Below, piece after piece: positions 8,140 to 17,271 of a DNA stretch of 64,000 nucleotides. Position 1 is the first letter of the stretch. Each line of letters starts with the position of its first letter. The position numbers and the translations under genes are program-made. Source of the DNA: Poindextera sp041691315 (GTDB lineage: Bacteria; Pseudomonadota; Alphaproteobacteria; Caulobacterales; Caulobacteraceae); assembly GCA_041691315.1 (NCBI GenBank), contig JBEPUW010000006.1, positions 1 through 64,000 of the forward strand. The letters are read 5' to 3'. The notes under the pieces were generated by a model. It was not told the DNA's origin. It worked only from the letters and a program-made list of their open reading frames with translations, and ran no database searches.

Positions 8140-8706
8140 TCAGTCCGCGCGGCGCATGTACTCGCCCGTTTCCGTGGAAACCAGCACCCGCTCGCCGGTG
8201 CCCATATAGGGCGGGATCATGATGCGCATGCCGTTCGACGCCTTGGCGGGCTTGTAGGACGAGGACGCGGTCTGGCCCTTGACCACCCCGTCGGCCTCGA
8301 CGATCTCCAAGACGACGGTGTCCGGCAGCTCGATGCCGATGGGGCGCTCTTCGTGGAACTCCACCGTGACTTCCATGCCGTCCTGCAGGAACTGGACGCG
8401 CTCCTCGCCGACGAAATCCTTGTGCAGTTCGATCTGCTCGTAGGTCTTGGAGTCCATGAACACCAGCATCTCGTCCTGGGCGTAGAGGAACTGGAATTCC
8501 TTCTGCTCCAGGGTTACCCGCTCGACAGTGTCGGAGGAACGGAAGCGCTCATTCAGCTTGCGGCCGTCGAGCAGGTTCTTCAGTTCGACCTGGGCGAAGG
8601 CGCCGCCCTTGCCGGGTTTGACGTGGGCGGTCTTCACCGCGACCCACAGGCTCTTGTCGTGCTCGATCACATTGCCGGGCTTGATGGCGTTGCCATTGAT
8701 CTTCAT
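8140..8706 (-). CDS. efp: Elongation factor P
   Basis: EF-P relieves ribosome stalling at proline runs. The 188-residue chain has the normal three-barrel length. The tip loop reads HVKPGKGGAF, placing a lysine at the position that is beta-lysylated in E. coli (Lys34). The domain-III signature near the C-terminus (IMIPPYMGTGERVLVSTETGEYM) is intact. No epmA or epmB lies nearby. It is followed after four bases by suhB. Confidence 0.96.
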   Translation of the reverse strand: MKINGNAIKPGNVIEHDKSLWVAVKTAHVKPGKGGAFAQVELKNLLDGRKLNERFRSSDTVERVTLEQKEFQFLYAQDEMLVFMDSKTYEQIELHKDFVGEERVQFLQDGMEVTVEFHEERPIGIELPDTVVLEIVEADGVVKGQTASSSYKPAKASNGMRIMIPPYMGTGERVLVSTETGEYMRRAD

Positions 8707-8785
8707 GCGTGGTGGGTCTTTTTCGGGGCGGGTTTGAGGGCGCGGACCCTATCGAGCGCGCCTCTGGAAGGCAAGGAGGCGGCGC

Positions 8786-9412
8786 CTAGCGCGCGAACCT
8801 GGCGTTGAACGCCTGCACAGCTGCGGCCGGGCCGTCGGCGTAGCCCCAGACACCTGACGACACGGCCAGGAAGTCGGCGCCGGCGTCGATCAGAGGCGGG
8901 CAGTTCTCGACCGTGATGCCGCCGATGGCGACGCAAGGGGCGGTCATGATCTCCTGCCAGTCGGTGAGCAGTTCGAGATCGGGGCGATGGGTGGTGGCCT
9001 TGGTGGCGGTGTCGAAGAAGGCTCCGAAGGCGACATAGTCGGCGCCGGCTTCGGCCGCGTCCATGGCCAGGTGGCGGCTGTCGTGGCAGGTGACCCCGAC
9101 CATGCGGTTCGGGCCGACGGCGGCGCGGGCTTGGGCGTAGGTCCCGTCGGACTGGCCAATGTGGACGCCGTCGCAGCCGAAGCGGGCGGCCAGATCCGGG
9201 CGGTCGTTCAGGATGACGGCGACATCGTGCGGCTGGGTGATGGCCAGGATGGCGGCGCAGGCGCCGGCGATGGCGTCCTCGCTCGCGCCCTTCAGCCGGA
9301 TCTGCAGGGCCGCCACGTCGCCGGCGTCCAGGGTGCGGGCCAGGGTCTCGCGAAAGGCGGCAAGGTCGTCGATCGCCGGCGGGGTGATCAGGTAGAGCTG
9401 GCAGCGCGCCAC
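8786..9412 (-). CDS. thiE: Thiamine phosphate synthase
   Basis: Joins HMP-pyrophosphate and thiazole phosphate to give thiamine phosphate. The 208-residue TIM barrel shows the family motifs ILNDRPDLAARFGCDGVHIGQSD (pyrophosphate/Mg site), TCHDSRHLAMDAAEAGADYVAFGAFF and AIGGITVENCPPLIDAGADFLAV. Some motif residues deviate from canonical ThiE: GQSD where many have GQ-D/E, and TKATTH in place of the usual TPTK. It may thus be one of the divergent ThiE homologues. It sits six bases after the class I aldolase gene, so it is probably co-transcribed with the glycolytic block. A thiD gene is at 35939. Confidence 0.85.
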   Translation of the reverse strand: MARCQLYLITPPAIDDLAAFRETLARTLDAGDVAALQIRLKGASEDAIAGACAAILAITQPHDVAVILNDRPDLAARFGCDGVHIGQSDGTYAQARAAVGPNRMVGVTCHDSRHLAMDAAEAGADYVAFGAFFDTATKATTHRPDLELLTDWQEIMTAPCVAIGGITVENCPPLIDAGADFLAVSSGVWGYADGPAAAVQAFNARFAR

Positions 9413-9418
9413 GGTCTC

Positions 9419-10438
9419 TTAAGCCGCGCGCTCGAGCGCGCCTTCCCATTGGCCGAGGCTGGCCAGGCCGTTCATGCGGGCGCGATGGGCGAAGGCGGCT
9501 TGCGCCGCCGCGACGTTCCCGGGCTTGCCGGCCCAGGCGACCTGCGGCGCGTGCTGCAGCGCGCGGCCATAGGAGAAGGTCAGCGCCCAGGGCAGGCCGC
9601 CGATCCGGTTCATGGCGTCCAGGTGGGCGGTGGCCTGTTCGTCGCTCTGGCCGCCGGAGAGGAAGGCGATGCCGGGCACGGCGGCCGGCGCGCAGGCTTT
9701 CAGCACCGCGACCGTGCGCCGCGCGACCTCCTCGACCGGCGCCTGGCGCGGGCAGTCCAGGCCGGAAACGATCATGTTCGGCTTCAGGATCATGCCTTCG
9801 AGCGCCACGCGCTGGATGTTCAGTTCGGCGAACACCGTCTGCAGGACATGGCGCGTCACCCGCTCGCAGACCTCGATATCGTGGTCGCCGTCCATCAGCA
9901 CTTCCGGCTCGACGATCGGGGTCAGGCCCTGGTCCTGGCAGGTCGCGGCATAGCGGGCCAGGGCGTGGGCGTTGGCGTGCACGGCGCCCCAGCTGGGCAG
10001 GTCCTTGCCGATGGCGATGACCGCCCGCCACTTGGCGAAGCGGGCGCCGCGGGCATAGGCCTTGGCGAGCAGGTCTGGCAGGCCGTCCAGGCCTTCGGTC
10101 TGGGTCTCAGCCGGAAAGCCGGCCATGGGCTTGGCGCCCTCGTCGACCTTGATCCCGGGAACCGCGCCGGCCTGCTCGATGAGTTTGACCAGCGGCGTGC
10201 CGTCGGCGGCGTCCTGATAAAGGGTCTCGCGGAACAGGATGACCCCGGAGATGTGGCTCATCGCTTCGGCCGAGCGGAACAGCAGTTCGCGATAGGCGCG
10301 CCGGTTGGGCTCTGTGTTCTCCACCACGATGGCGTCGAAGCGCTTCTGGATGGTCCCGGTGGACTCGTCCGCCGCCAGCAGCCCCTTGCCGGGCTCGACC
10401 ATCTTCAAGGCGGTCGCGTTCAGGGCGGCAAGGTCCAT
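9419..10438 (-). CDS. Fructose-bisphosphate aldolase, class I (Schiff-base)
   Basis: A 339-residue aldolase of the animal/plant type. It has the substrate lysine motif LLAADESTGTIQKRF, with the N-terminal DESTGT signature, and the Schiff-base lysine in LEGMILKPNMIVSG near residue 216. It needs no metal. The gene follows directly after a metal-dependent class II aldolase gene on the same strand. The two may serve opposite directions (glycolysis and gluconeogenesis/Calvin-type flow) or different metal supply. An intact C-terminal tyrosine as in rabbit aldolase is not seen; the chain ends GALERAA. Confidence 0.94.
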   Translation of the reverse strand: MDLAALNATALKMVEPGKGLLAADESTGTIQKRFDAIVVENTEPNRRAYRELLFRSAEAMSHISGVILFRETLYQDAADGTPLVKLIEQAGAVPGIKVDEGAKPMAGFPAETQTEGLDGLPDLLAKAYARGARFAKWRAVIAIGKDLPSWGAVHANAHALARYAATCQDQGLTPIVEPEVLMDGDHDIEVCERVTRHVLQTVFAELNIQRVALEGMILKPNMIVSGLDCPRQAPVEEVARRTVAVLKACAPAAVPGIAFLSGGQSDEQATAHLDAMNRIGGLPWALTFSYGRALQHAPQVAWAGKPGNVAAAQAAFAHRARMNGLASLGQWEGALERAA

Positions 10439-10456
10439 CGTCGTAGGGGTCCGTTT

Positions 10457-11542
10457 TCAGGCGGCGGGTTCGAGGGTCCGCTCGAATGTTGGCGAAAGCG
10501 CGCCTGTAGCATAGCGCCTGGCCATGGCCGATGTCGGCAGAACTTTGATGCCGGCGGCGTGGCCGGCGGTTCCGAACTCCTCGAACCGTTGCTCGCAGAC
10601 GGCCTGCATCGCCTCCATGGCCGGCTTCAGGTACTTGCGCGGATCGAACTCGGCCGGGTTCTGGGTCAGCACCCGGCGAATCTGGCCGGTCATGGCCAGG
10701 CGGTTGTCGGTGTCGATATTGATCTTGCGCACGCCGTTGCGGATGCCGCGCTGAATCTCCTCGACCGGCACGCCCCAGGTCTGGGGCATCTCGCCGCCGT
10801 TGGCGTTGATCACGTCCTGCAGGTCCTGCGGCACCGAGGACGAGCCGTGCATGACCAGGTGGGTGTTGGGCAGGCGGCGGTGGATCTCCTCGATCACCGA
10901 CATGGCCAGCACCGCGCCGTCGGGCTTGCGGCTGAACTTGTAGGCCCCGTGCGAGGTGCCCATGGCGATGGCCAGGGCGTCGACCTCGGTGCGGCGCACG
11001 AAGTCGACGGCTTGGTCGGGGTCGGTCAGCAGCTGGTCGTGGCTGAGTACGCCCTCGGCGCCGTGGCCGTCTTCCTTCTCGCCCATGCCGCTTTCCAGCG
11101 AACCCAGCACGCCGAGCTCGCCCTCGACCGAGACCCCGGCCCAATGCGCCATCTCGGTCACCTTGCGGGTAATCTCGACATTATAGTCATAGCTGGCCGG
11201 GGTCTTGCCGTCGGCCATCAGCGAGCCGTCCATCATTACCGAGGTGAAGCCGTGCTGCATGGCGGTGGCGCAGGTGGCTTCGCAGTCGCCGTGGTCCTGG
11301 TGCATGCAGACCGGGATGTGCGGCCAGATCTCCACCAGGGCGTCGATCATCCGCGCCAGCATGATGTCGTTGGCATAGGCGCGCGCGCCGCGGCTGGCCT
11401 GGATGATCACCGGCGCGCTCACCTTGTCGGCGGCGGCCATGATGGCCAGGCCCTGTTCCATGTTGTTGATGTTGAACGCCGGCACGCCGTAGCCATGCTC
11501 GGCGGCGTGATCGAGTAGCTGTCGCAGCGTGATGCGCGCCAA
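10457..11542 (-). CDS. fba: Fructose-bisphosphate aldolase, class II (Calvin-cycle subtype)
   Basis: A zinc-dependent aldolase of 361 residues. The N-terminus ITLRQLLDHAAEHGYGVPAFNINNMEQ, the zinc-site text CMHQDHGD (near residue 80), SVMMDGS, GELG and LVMHGSSSVP are those of the CbbA/Fba class IIA Calvin subtype. It lies 28 bases after pgk and 18 bases before the class I aldolase, in an operon running tkt-gap-pgk-fba-fba-thiE. RuBisCO and phosphoribulokinase are not in the window, so a role in glycolysis and gluconeogenesis is likelier than CO2 fixation. Confidence 0.95.
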   Translation of the reverse strand: MARITLRQLLDHAAEHGYGVPAFNINNMEQGLAIMAAADKVSAPVIIQASRGARAYANDIMLARMIDALVEIWPHIPVCMHQDHGDCEATCATAMQHGFTSVMMDGSLMADGKTPASYDYNVEITRKVTEMAHWAGVSVEGELGVLGSLESGMGEKEDGHGAEGVLSHDQLLTDPDQAVDFVRRTEVDALAIAMGTSHGAYKFSRKPDGAVLAMSVIEEIHRRLPNTHLVMHGSSSVPQDLQDVINANGGEMPQTWGVPVEEIQRGIRNGVRKINIDTDNRLAMTGQIRRVLTQNPAEFDPRKYLKPAMEAMQAVCEQRFEEFGTAGHAAGIKVLPTSAMARRYATGALSPTFERTLEPAA

Positions 11543-11570
11543 ATCCCAGTCCCCCGTCCTTTAAGCGCCC

Positions 11571-12767
11571 CTATTTCGAGGCTTGCAGCGCCGCCACCCC
11601 CGGCAGCGTCTTTCCTTCCATCCATTCAAGAAACGCGCCGCCGGCGGAGGAGACGAAGGTGAAGTCGCCGCTGACGCCGGCCGCGTTCAAGGCCGACACC
11701 GTATCACCGCCGCCGGCCACCGCCACCAGCTTGCCGGCCTTGGCCAGTTCCGCCGCGTGGTGGGCGGCGGCCAGGGTGCCCTTGTTGAACGGCGGCACCT
11801 CGAAGACGCCGAGCGGGCCGTTCCAGATCAGGGTCTTGGACGCGTCCATGGCGTGGTTCAGCCGCTCGACGGTTTCCGGGCCGGCGTCGAGGATGCGCTC
11901 GTGCTCGTCCAGTTCGCCCAGGCCGCGCACCCGCGCCGCGGCGCCGGGCTGGGCGTTCTCGCCGACGACGATGTCGATGGGCAGCAGCAGTTCGCAGTGG
12001 TTGCGACCGGCGTTGCGGACGATGCCGCGCGCATCGTCGGCCAGGTCCTTCTCGCAATAGGACGCCCCGACCTCCCAGCCCTGCGCATAGAGGAAGGTGT
12101 TGGCCATGCCGCCGCTGATGGCCAGCTTGTCCAGCTTGCTGACCAGGTGGTTGAGCAGCTCGATCTTGGTCGAGACCTTGGAGCCGCCGACAATGCCCAG
12201 CACCGGCCGCTGCGGGTGGCCGAGGGCTGAGTCCAGCGCCGCCAGCTCGCGGCGCATATCCTCGCCGGCATAGGCCGGCAGCAGGTGCGCGATGGCTTCG
12301 ATCGACGCGTGGGCCCGGTGCGAGGCGGAAAAGGCGTCGTTGACGTAGATATCGCCCAGCACCGCCAGCTTCTTGGCGAAGCCCTCGTCATTGGCTTCCT
12401 CGCCGGCGTGATAGCGCAGGTTTTCAAGCAGCAGAACGCCGCCGGGCTTGAGGAAGCCCACCGCGCGCTCGGCCACCTCGCCGATGCAGTCGTCGGCGAA
12501 GGCGACCTCGGTCCCGATCAGGTCCGACAACGGCTCGACCACCGGCTTCAGGCTCATCGAGGGCACGCGCTTGCCCTTCGGCCGGTCGAAATGGCTGATC
12601 AGGATGATCTTGGCCCCGGCCTTGCGTAAGAGGGCGATGGTCGGGACGGCCACGCGCAGGCGGGTGTCGTCGGTGATCTTGCCGTCCTGCATCGGGACGT
12701 TGAAGTCCTCGCGGACCAGGACGCGTTTGCCGCGCAGATCGACCTGGTCGAGGGTGCGGAAGCTCAT
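11571..12767 (-). CDS. pgk: Phosphoglycerate kinase
   Basis: Transfers phosphate between 1,3-bisphosphoglycerate and ADP. The 398-residue chain has the N-domain signature KRVLVREDFNVPMQDGKI, the substrate motif ISHFDRPKG and the hinge/ATP motif GIVGGSKVSTKIELL. The C-terminal GGGDT motif is present near residue 353. Its ATG abuts the gap stop (12767/12768), which means tight coupling. It is unfused and of usual length. Confidence 0.97.
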   Translation of the reverse strand: MSFRTLDQVDLRGKRVLVREDFNVPMQDGKITDDTRLRVAVPTIALLRKAGAKIILISHFDRPKGKRVPSMSLKPVVEPLSDLIGTEVAFADDCIGEVAERAVGFLKPGGVLLLENLRYHAGEEANDEGFAKKLAVLGDIYVNDAFSASHRAHASIEAIAHLLPAYAGEDMRRELAALDSALGHPQRPVLGIVGGSKVSTKIELLNHLVSKLDKLAISGGMANTFLYAQGWEVGASYCEKDLADDARGIVRNAGRNHCELLLPIDIVVGENAQPGAAARVRGLGELDEHERILDAGPETVERLNHAMDASKTLIWNGPLGVFEVPPFNKGTLAAAHHAAELAKAGKLVAVAGGGDTVSALNAAGVSGDFTFVSSAGGAFLEWMEGKTLPGVAALQASK

Positions 12768-13778
12768 CTAGCCGAGCTTGCCCATGGCCAGGGCGACATC
12801 GGCCATGCGGGTCGAGAAGCCCCACTCGTTGTCGTACCACGCCAGCACCCGCGCCAGCCCGCCGTCGATCACCTGGGTCTGCGGCAGGGCGACGGTGGCC
12901 GAGGCGGCGACGTGGTTCAGGTCGATGGAGACCAAGGGCTCCTTGGTCACCGCCAGCACGCCGCGCAGCGGCAGTTCGCCCGCCGCCTTTTCGAAGGCCT
13001 CGTTGATCTCTTCCTTGGTCACTGACCGGCCGGGCGTGAAAACCAGGTCGACCATGGAGACATTGGCCGTTGGCACGCGCACCGCCGAGCCGTCCAGCTT
13101 GCCGACCAGTTCGGGGATGACCAGGCCGATGGCCTTGGCCGCGCCGGTCGAGGTCGGGATCATCGACAGCCCCGCCGCACGCGCCCGATAGAGGTCGTGG
13201 TGCAGGGTGTCCTGGGTCTTCTGGTCGCCGGTGTAGGCGTGGATGGTGGTCATGTAGCCGCGCTCGATGCCGAAGTTGTCCACCAGCACCTTGGCGGTCG
13301 CGGCCAGGCAGTTGGTGGTGCAGGAGCCGTTGGAGACGACGTAGTCTTCGGCGGTCAGGTCGGCGTGATTGACCCCGAACACAACGGTCCGATCGGCTTT
13401 GTCGCAGGGCGCCGAAACCAGCACACGCCGGGCGCCGGCGGCCAGGTGGGCCTTGGCTTCGTCGCGGGTGGTGAAGAAGCCGGTGCATTCCAGCGCGATG
13501 TCGACGCCGAGGTCCTTGTGCGGCAGCTCGGCCGGGTCGCGGACGGCGGTGACCTTGATCTTGCCGAGCCCGACATCGATCGTGTCGCCGTCGACGGTCA
13601 CGATGCCTGGGAAACGGCCGTGCACGCTGTCGTAGCGCAGCAGATGCGCATTGGTCTCGACCGGGCCGAGGTCGTTGATCGCCACCACCTCGATGTCGCG
13701 GCGGGCGTACTCGACGATGGAGCGCAGGACCAGCCGGCCGATGCGGCCGAAGCCGTTGATGGCGACGCGGACGGTCAT
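12768..13778 (-). CDS. gap: Glyceraldehyde-3-phosphate dehydrogenase
   Basis: A 336-residue type I GAPDH with the Rossmann start VAINGFGRIGRLVLRS and the catalytic cysteine in VSNGSCTTNCLA near residue 153. The catalytic histidine lies in TTIHAYTGDQ. Asp residues in INDLG and LRYDS suit NAD use. It is the first gene after tkt in the minus-strand block, 115 bases downstream of it, and it abuts pgk. Confidence 0.97.
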   Translation of the reverse strand: MTVRVAINGFGRIGRLVLRSIVEYARRDIEVVAINDLGPVETNAHLLRYDSVHGRFPGIVTVDGDTIDVGLGKIKVTAVRDPAELPHKDLGVDIALECTGFFTTRDEAKAHLAAGARRVLVSAPCDKADRTVVFGVNHADLTAEDYVVSNGSCTTNCLAATAKVLVDNFGIERGYMTTIHAYTGDQKTQDTLHHDLYRARAAGLSMIPTSTGAAKAIGLVIPELVGKLDGSAVRVPTANVSMVDLVFTPGRSVTKEEINEAFEKAAGELPLRGVLAVTKEPLVSIDLNHVAASATVALPQTQVIDGGLARVLAWYDNEWGFSTRMADVALAMGKLG

Positions 13779-13893
13779 GCGCGAGGTCTCCTGGAATTCA
13801 AGCTAAGGCGGGCGGTTTTGCGGCTGGGGGGCGGCAAGTCAACCCCGCGGGGGCCGTTGTCGCTCCCGGAAGGCCGCGGAATTCACAAAAGCT

Positions 13894-15870
13894 TCACGCG
13901 CGCAGCTTGGCCCTGGCTTCGGCCGCGACCGCCTCGGCGGTGATCCCGAACTCGCGATAGAGCCGCTCGGCGGGCGCGCTGGCGCCGAAGCCGGTCATGC
14001 CGATGAAGGCGCCGTCTTCGCCGATGAAGCGCTCCCAGCCCTGGCGAACGCCGGCCTCGACCGCCAGCCGCACAGGCGAGCCGCCGATAGTCTCCAGCCG
14101 GTAACTGAGCGGCTGGGATTCAAACAGTTCCCAGCAGGGGGTAGAGACCACCCGGGTTCCAACGCCCTCGCCTTGCAGTTCATCGCGCGCGGCCATGGCG
14201 ATCGCCACTTCGGTTCCCGACGCGAAGATCGTCACCCTGGCCTCGCCCTCGGCGGCGGCCAGCTCATAGGCGCCGTGGGCCGAGAGGTTGCGGTCGGCGG
14301 CGGTGGTCCGCACCGGCGGGGTCTTCTGCCGCGACAGCGCCATCAGCGATGGGGTCTCGCGATGCTCCAGCGCCGCCTGCCAGCACTCGGCGGTCTCGAC
14401 GCCGTCGGCGGGCCGGAAGACCATCAGGTTCGGCATGGCGCGCAGAGCCGCCAGGTGCTCGACCGGCTGGTGGGTCGGGCCGTCCTCGCCGACGCCGATG
14501 GAGTCGTGGGTCATCACATGGATGACGCGGACGCCCATCAGCGCCCCGATGCGGATGGCGGCGCGGCTATAGTCGGCGAAGCAGAGGAAGGTGCCGGAAT
14601 AGGGGATGACGCCGCCATGCACCGCCATGCCGTTCATGGCCGCGGCCATGCCGTGCTCGCGGATCCCGTAGTGCACGAAGCGGCCGGCATAGTCGGGCTG
14701 GTCGAACATCGCCATGCCCTTGACGATGGTGTTGTTGGAGCCGGTCAGGTCGGCCGAGCCGCCGATCATTTCGGGGATGGCGGGGATCAGCGCCTCCAGC
14801 GCCGCACCCGACGAACTTCGAGTTGCATTTGCGGTTGGGGCCCCGACCAGCTTGTCGATATGGCTGGCCAGGCCCACGAAGGCGTCCTTGGGCAGTTCGC
14901 CGCGCATGGCGCGCTCGAATTCGGCGTGCGCCGGATCGGCCCTCAGCCGCGCTTCCCAAGCCTTGCGCGGTCGCGCGCCGCGGCGGCCGGCGGCGCGCCA
15001 GGGCTTGGCGATCTCGTCGGGGATGACGAACGGCGCCCAGGACCATTCCATGGCCTGGCGGGCGTCGGCGATCTCTTTGTCGAACAAGGAATAGCCGTGG
15101 CCGTGCGGGTCGCCTTCCTTGGGGCCGGCGCCTCTGTCGATGAGGGTCTTGCACGCGATCATGCTCGGGCGGCTCTGCTTGGTCGCCCAGCTCAGGGCGC
15201 GTCGGATCTGGCCGACGTCGTGGCCGTCGATCGCCTTCACCGCCCAGCCGGCCGCCTTGAAGCGCGCGACCTGATCGCCGGTCTCCGAAATGGTCGCCGC
15301 GCCGTCGATGGTGACGTCGTTGTTGTCGAACAGCACGGCCAGCTTGTTGAGACGCAGCCGCCCGGCCAGGTGGATCGCCTCGTGGCTGATCCCCTCCATC
15401 AGGCAGCCGTCGCCGGCGATCACCCAGGTGCGATGGTCGACCAGCTTGTCGCCGAAACGCGCCGCCAGATGCCGCTCGGCCATGGCCATGCCGACCGCCG
15501 TAGCGATGCCCTGGCCGAGGGGACCTGTGGTGGTCTCGACGCCGGGGGTGTGGCCGTATTCAGGGTGGCCCGGGCTTTTGGAGCCCCATTGGCGGAAGTT
15601 CTCGATCTCGGCCATCGTCATGACCTTGAAGCCGGTCAGGTGCAGCAGGCTGTAGAGCAGCATCGAGCCGTGGCCTGCGGACAGCACGAAGCGGTCGCGG
15701 TCGGCCCACAGCGGCTGCGCCGCATCGTACTTCAGGAACCGGGTCCAGAGCTGGGTCGCCACGTCGGCCATGCCCAGCGGCATGCCCTGGTGGCCGGACT
15801 TGGCCTTGTTGACCGCATCCATGGTCAGTACACGGATGGCGTCGGCCATGGATTTCGCGTTAGCGGACAT
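13894..15870 (-). CDS. tkt: Transketolase
   Basis: A thiamine-diphosphate enzyme that links pentose phosphate and glycolytic sugars. Over 658 residues it shows GHQGMPLGMADVA near residue 26, the ThDP/Mg motif GDGCLMEGISHEA near 155, FDNNDVTIDG, and the pyrimidine-domain glutamate region FVHYGIREHGMAAAMNG near 405. It leads the block tkt-gap-pgk-fba-fba-thiE. It is divergent from the DUF4164-zapA pair, with about 150 bases between them that hold two GANTC sites and a dyad. Confidence 0.96.
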   Translation of the reverse strand: MSANAKSMADAIRVLTMDAVNKAKSGHQGMPLGMADVATQLWTRFLKYDAAQPLWADRDRFVLSAGHGSMLLYSLLHLTGFKVMTMAEIENFRQWGSKSPGHPEYGHTPGVETTTGPLGQGIATAVGMAMAERHLAARFGDKLVDHRTWVIAGDGCLMEGISHEAIHLAGRLRLNKLAVLFDNNDVTIDGAATISETGDQVARFKAAGWAVKAIDGHDVGQIRRALSWATKQSRPSMIACKTLIDRGAGPKEGDPHGHGYSLFDKEIADARQAMEWSWAPFVIPDEIAKPWRAAGRRGARPRKAWEARLRADPAHAEFERAMRGELPKDAFVGLASHIDKLVGAPTANATRSSSGAALEALIPAIPEMIGGSADLTGSNNTIVKGMAMFDQPDYAGRFVHYGIREHGMAAAMNGMAVHGGVIPYSGTFLCFADYSRAAIRIGALMGVRVIHVMTHDSIGVGEDGPTHQPVEHLAALRAMPNLMVFRPADGVETAECWQAALEHRETPSLMALSRQKTPPVRTTAADRNLSAHGAYELAAAEGEARVTIFASGTEVAIAMAARDELQGEGVGTRVVSTPCWELFESQPLSYRLETIGGSPVRLAVEAGVRQGWERFIGEDGAFIGMTGFGASAPAERLYREFGITAEAVAAEARAKLRA

Positions 15871-15983
15871 GCTCAGGGCTTCCGATTCGGCTTGAGCTTT
15901 CAGGCGTTTCGGCGGCTTTGCACTTCACGGCCCTGGGGGTCAAGCAAGCCCAAGCTTTCGGTGCGCACGCTGAGAGGCTTATA

Positions 15984-16003
15984 GTCGCGTTAACGGTTGC
16001 GAC
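15984..16003. promoter_or_regulatory. Dyad in the tkt / DUF4164-zapA divergent promoter
   Basis: A GTCGC/GCGAC inverted repeat encloses GTTAAC, 20 bp in all, close to the DUF4164 start. GANTC methylation sites lie on both sides (GATTC near 15887, GAGTC near 16013). It may be an operator for a cell-cycle or carbon regulator; no specific family is indicated by sequence alone. Confidence 0.3.
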
Positions 16004-16021
16004 AGAGGGCGGTGAGTCGCC

Positions 16022-16291
16022 ATGACGGACGAAACCCAACATCCCTTAAGCCTCGACGAGGCGGCGCGTCGGCTTGACCAGGCCCTGTCGCGGCTGGAGG
16101 TGCGGATGAGCGCCCTGGCAGGCGAGGCGGAATCGTCGACCGGTGGCCTGTTCGACCAGGACCGCGCCCATCTGGCCGCCGAACTCGACGCCTCCCGCGC
16201 CCGCGAGCGCCAACTGGAAGAGGCCAGCGCCGCGGCGTCCCGCGCGCTTGGCCACGCCATCGCCGGCGTTCGCGCCGCCCTCGGAGACTGA
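16022..16291 (+). CDS. DUF4164 small coiled-coil protein
   Basis: An 89-residue, nearly all-helical, acidic protein with heptad-like leucine/alanine spacing (LDEAARRLDQALSRLEVRMSALA, and a second helix around residues 48-85). It matches the DUF4164 family found upstream of zapA in alphaproteobacteria. It stops three bases before the zapA start, so it is in the zapA operon and may act with ZapA at the division ring. The role is inferred from position only. Confidence 0.8.
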   Translation: MTDETQHPLSLDEAARRLDQALSRLEVRMSALAGEAESSTGGLFDQDRAHLAAELDASRARERQLEEASAAASRALGHAIAGVRAALGD

Positions 16292-16294
16292 TCC

Positions 16295-16627
16295 ATGGCC
16301 CAGGTGACCATCCAGGTGAACGACCGGCCCTATATCGTCGGCTGCGAGGACGGGCAGGAACAACACCTGGTCGAACTCTCGCAACATTTCGACCGGCATG
16401 TCCGCCAGGTCGGCCAGGAGGTCGGACAGCTCGGCGAATCGCGGCTCTTCCTGATGGGCGCGCTTTTGCTGGCCGACGAACTGGCCGACGCCCGCGCCCG
16501 CCTGGCCCAGGCCCAGGGCGAAGCCGTCCGCGCCCAGTCCGAGGCCCAGCGCCTCGAGGCCCGCGCCGCCGTCGTGCTCGATGCCGCCACCCGCAAGGTC
16601 GAAGCCCTGGCGACGCTCGCCGGCTAG
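16295..16627 (+). CDS. zapA: Cell division protein ZapA
   Basis: ZapA bundles FtsZ filaments. The 110-residue chain has the N-terminal strand-helix head (AQVTIQVNDRPYIVGCEDGQEQHL), the LMGALLLADELAD segment typical of alphaproteobacterial ZapA, and a C-terminal coiled coil rich in Ala/Gln/Glu. The stop overlaps the next start (TAGATG). In many relatives the 6S RNA gene follows zapA directly; here another gene does, and the 6S candidate lies 2.5 kb away. Confidence 0.92.
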   Translation: MAQVTIQVNDRPYIVGCEDGQEQHLVELSQHFDRHVRQVGQEVGQLGESRLFLMGALLLADELADARARLAQAQGEAVRAQSEAQRLEARAAVVLDAATRKVEALATLAG

Positions 16628-17267
16628 ATGGACCGCAACGAGCGCGCCCGGCGCAGGGCGAGGTTCGGTCGTCCCTGGCAGGCTATCGAGCGGGACAGAT
16701 CGCTCGCCCACGGGCTCGAACTCGAGGACGAAGCCGAGCGGGAGGAGGCCGCGCACGAGCCCAGGCCGCGCCGGCGCGCCACCGGTCGCTTCGTGGCGAT
16801 ATTCACCATCGCGGTCTTTGTCGTTTCCACCCTCGGCCTGGCAGCCATGCTGGCGGACCGGTTCCAGGCCCAGGCCTTCATGCGCGACCACGGCGTTGTC
16901 ACGCAGGCGGTCATCACCGACAAGACCCACACCCAGTGGACGCCGAAACTGCGCGCAACCTATGGACTCGACTTTCGGTTCTGGCTCCCGTCCCCGGCTG
17001 GTCGCACGGCCGGATCGGGCATTGATGGCTTCGGGGCCGTGTCGTGGGATCAGTTCGCGGCGGTCAGCGTGGGTCAGACCGTGACCATCCGCTACAACCC
17101 GCAGAGGCTGTCGCAGTCTGTGATCTATTTCGCCCCTTAGCGACCTGCTGCTGTTCGGCCTCTGGCTCGTCCTGTTCGGCGGCCTCTGCGCCGTGATCGT
17201 CGGCCTGGCCTGGCCGGAGCGGCCGGCCCGCGCTGACCGGGTCCCCCAACCCTGGGCCTATCGTTAG
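16628..17267 (+). pseudogene. DUF3592-like membrane protein, probably frameshifted
   Basis: The open frame from 16628 to 17140 gives 170 residues: an Arg-rich cytoplasmic N-terminus, one membrane helix (FVAIFTIAVFVVSTLGLAAML) and an outer domain ending VTIRYNPQRLSQSVIYFAP, then TAG. DUF3592 proteins normally go on from the YNP motif into a second membrane helix. That helix is present in another frame right after the stop (DLLLFGLWLVLFGGLCAVIVGLAW), ending at the TAG at 17265-17267. Losing one C in the CCCC run at 17133-17136 would join the parts into about 212 residues. So this is a recent frameshift, a sequencing or assembly slip, or a true short form. Confidence 0.6.
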
Positions 17268-17271
17268 AGCG

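Noticed and set aside
8987..11518. Long plus-strand open frame opposite the aldolase genes
   Set aside because: It is antisense to thiE and both aldolases, low in complexity and His/Gly/Ala-rich, as expected for a shadow frame in high-GC DNA.
14173..15984. Long plus-strand open frame opposite transketolase
   Set aside because: Shadow of tkt; no family similarity or ribosome-binding site.
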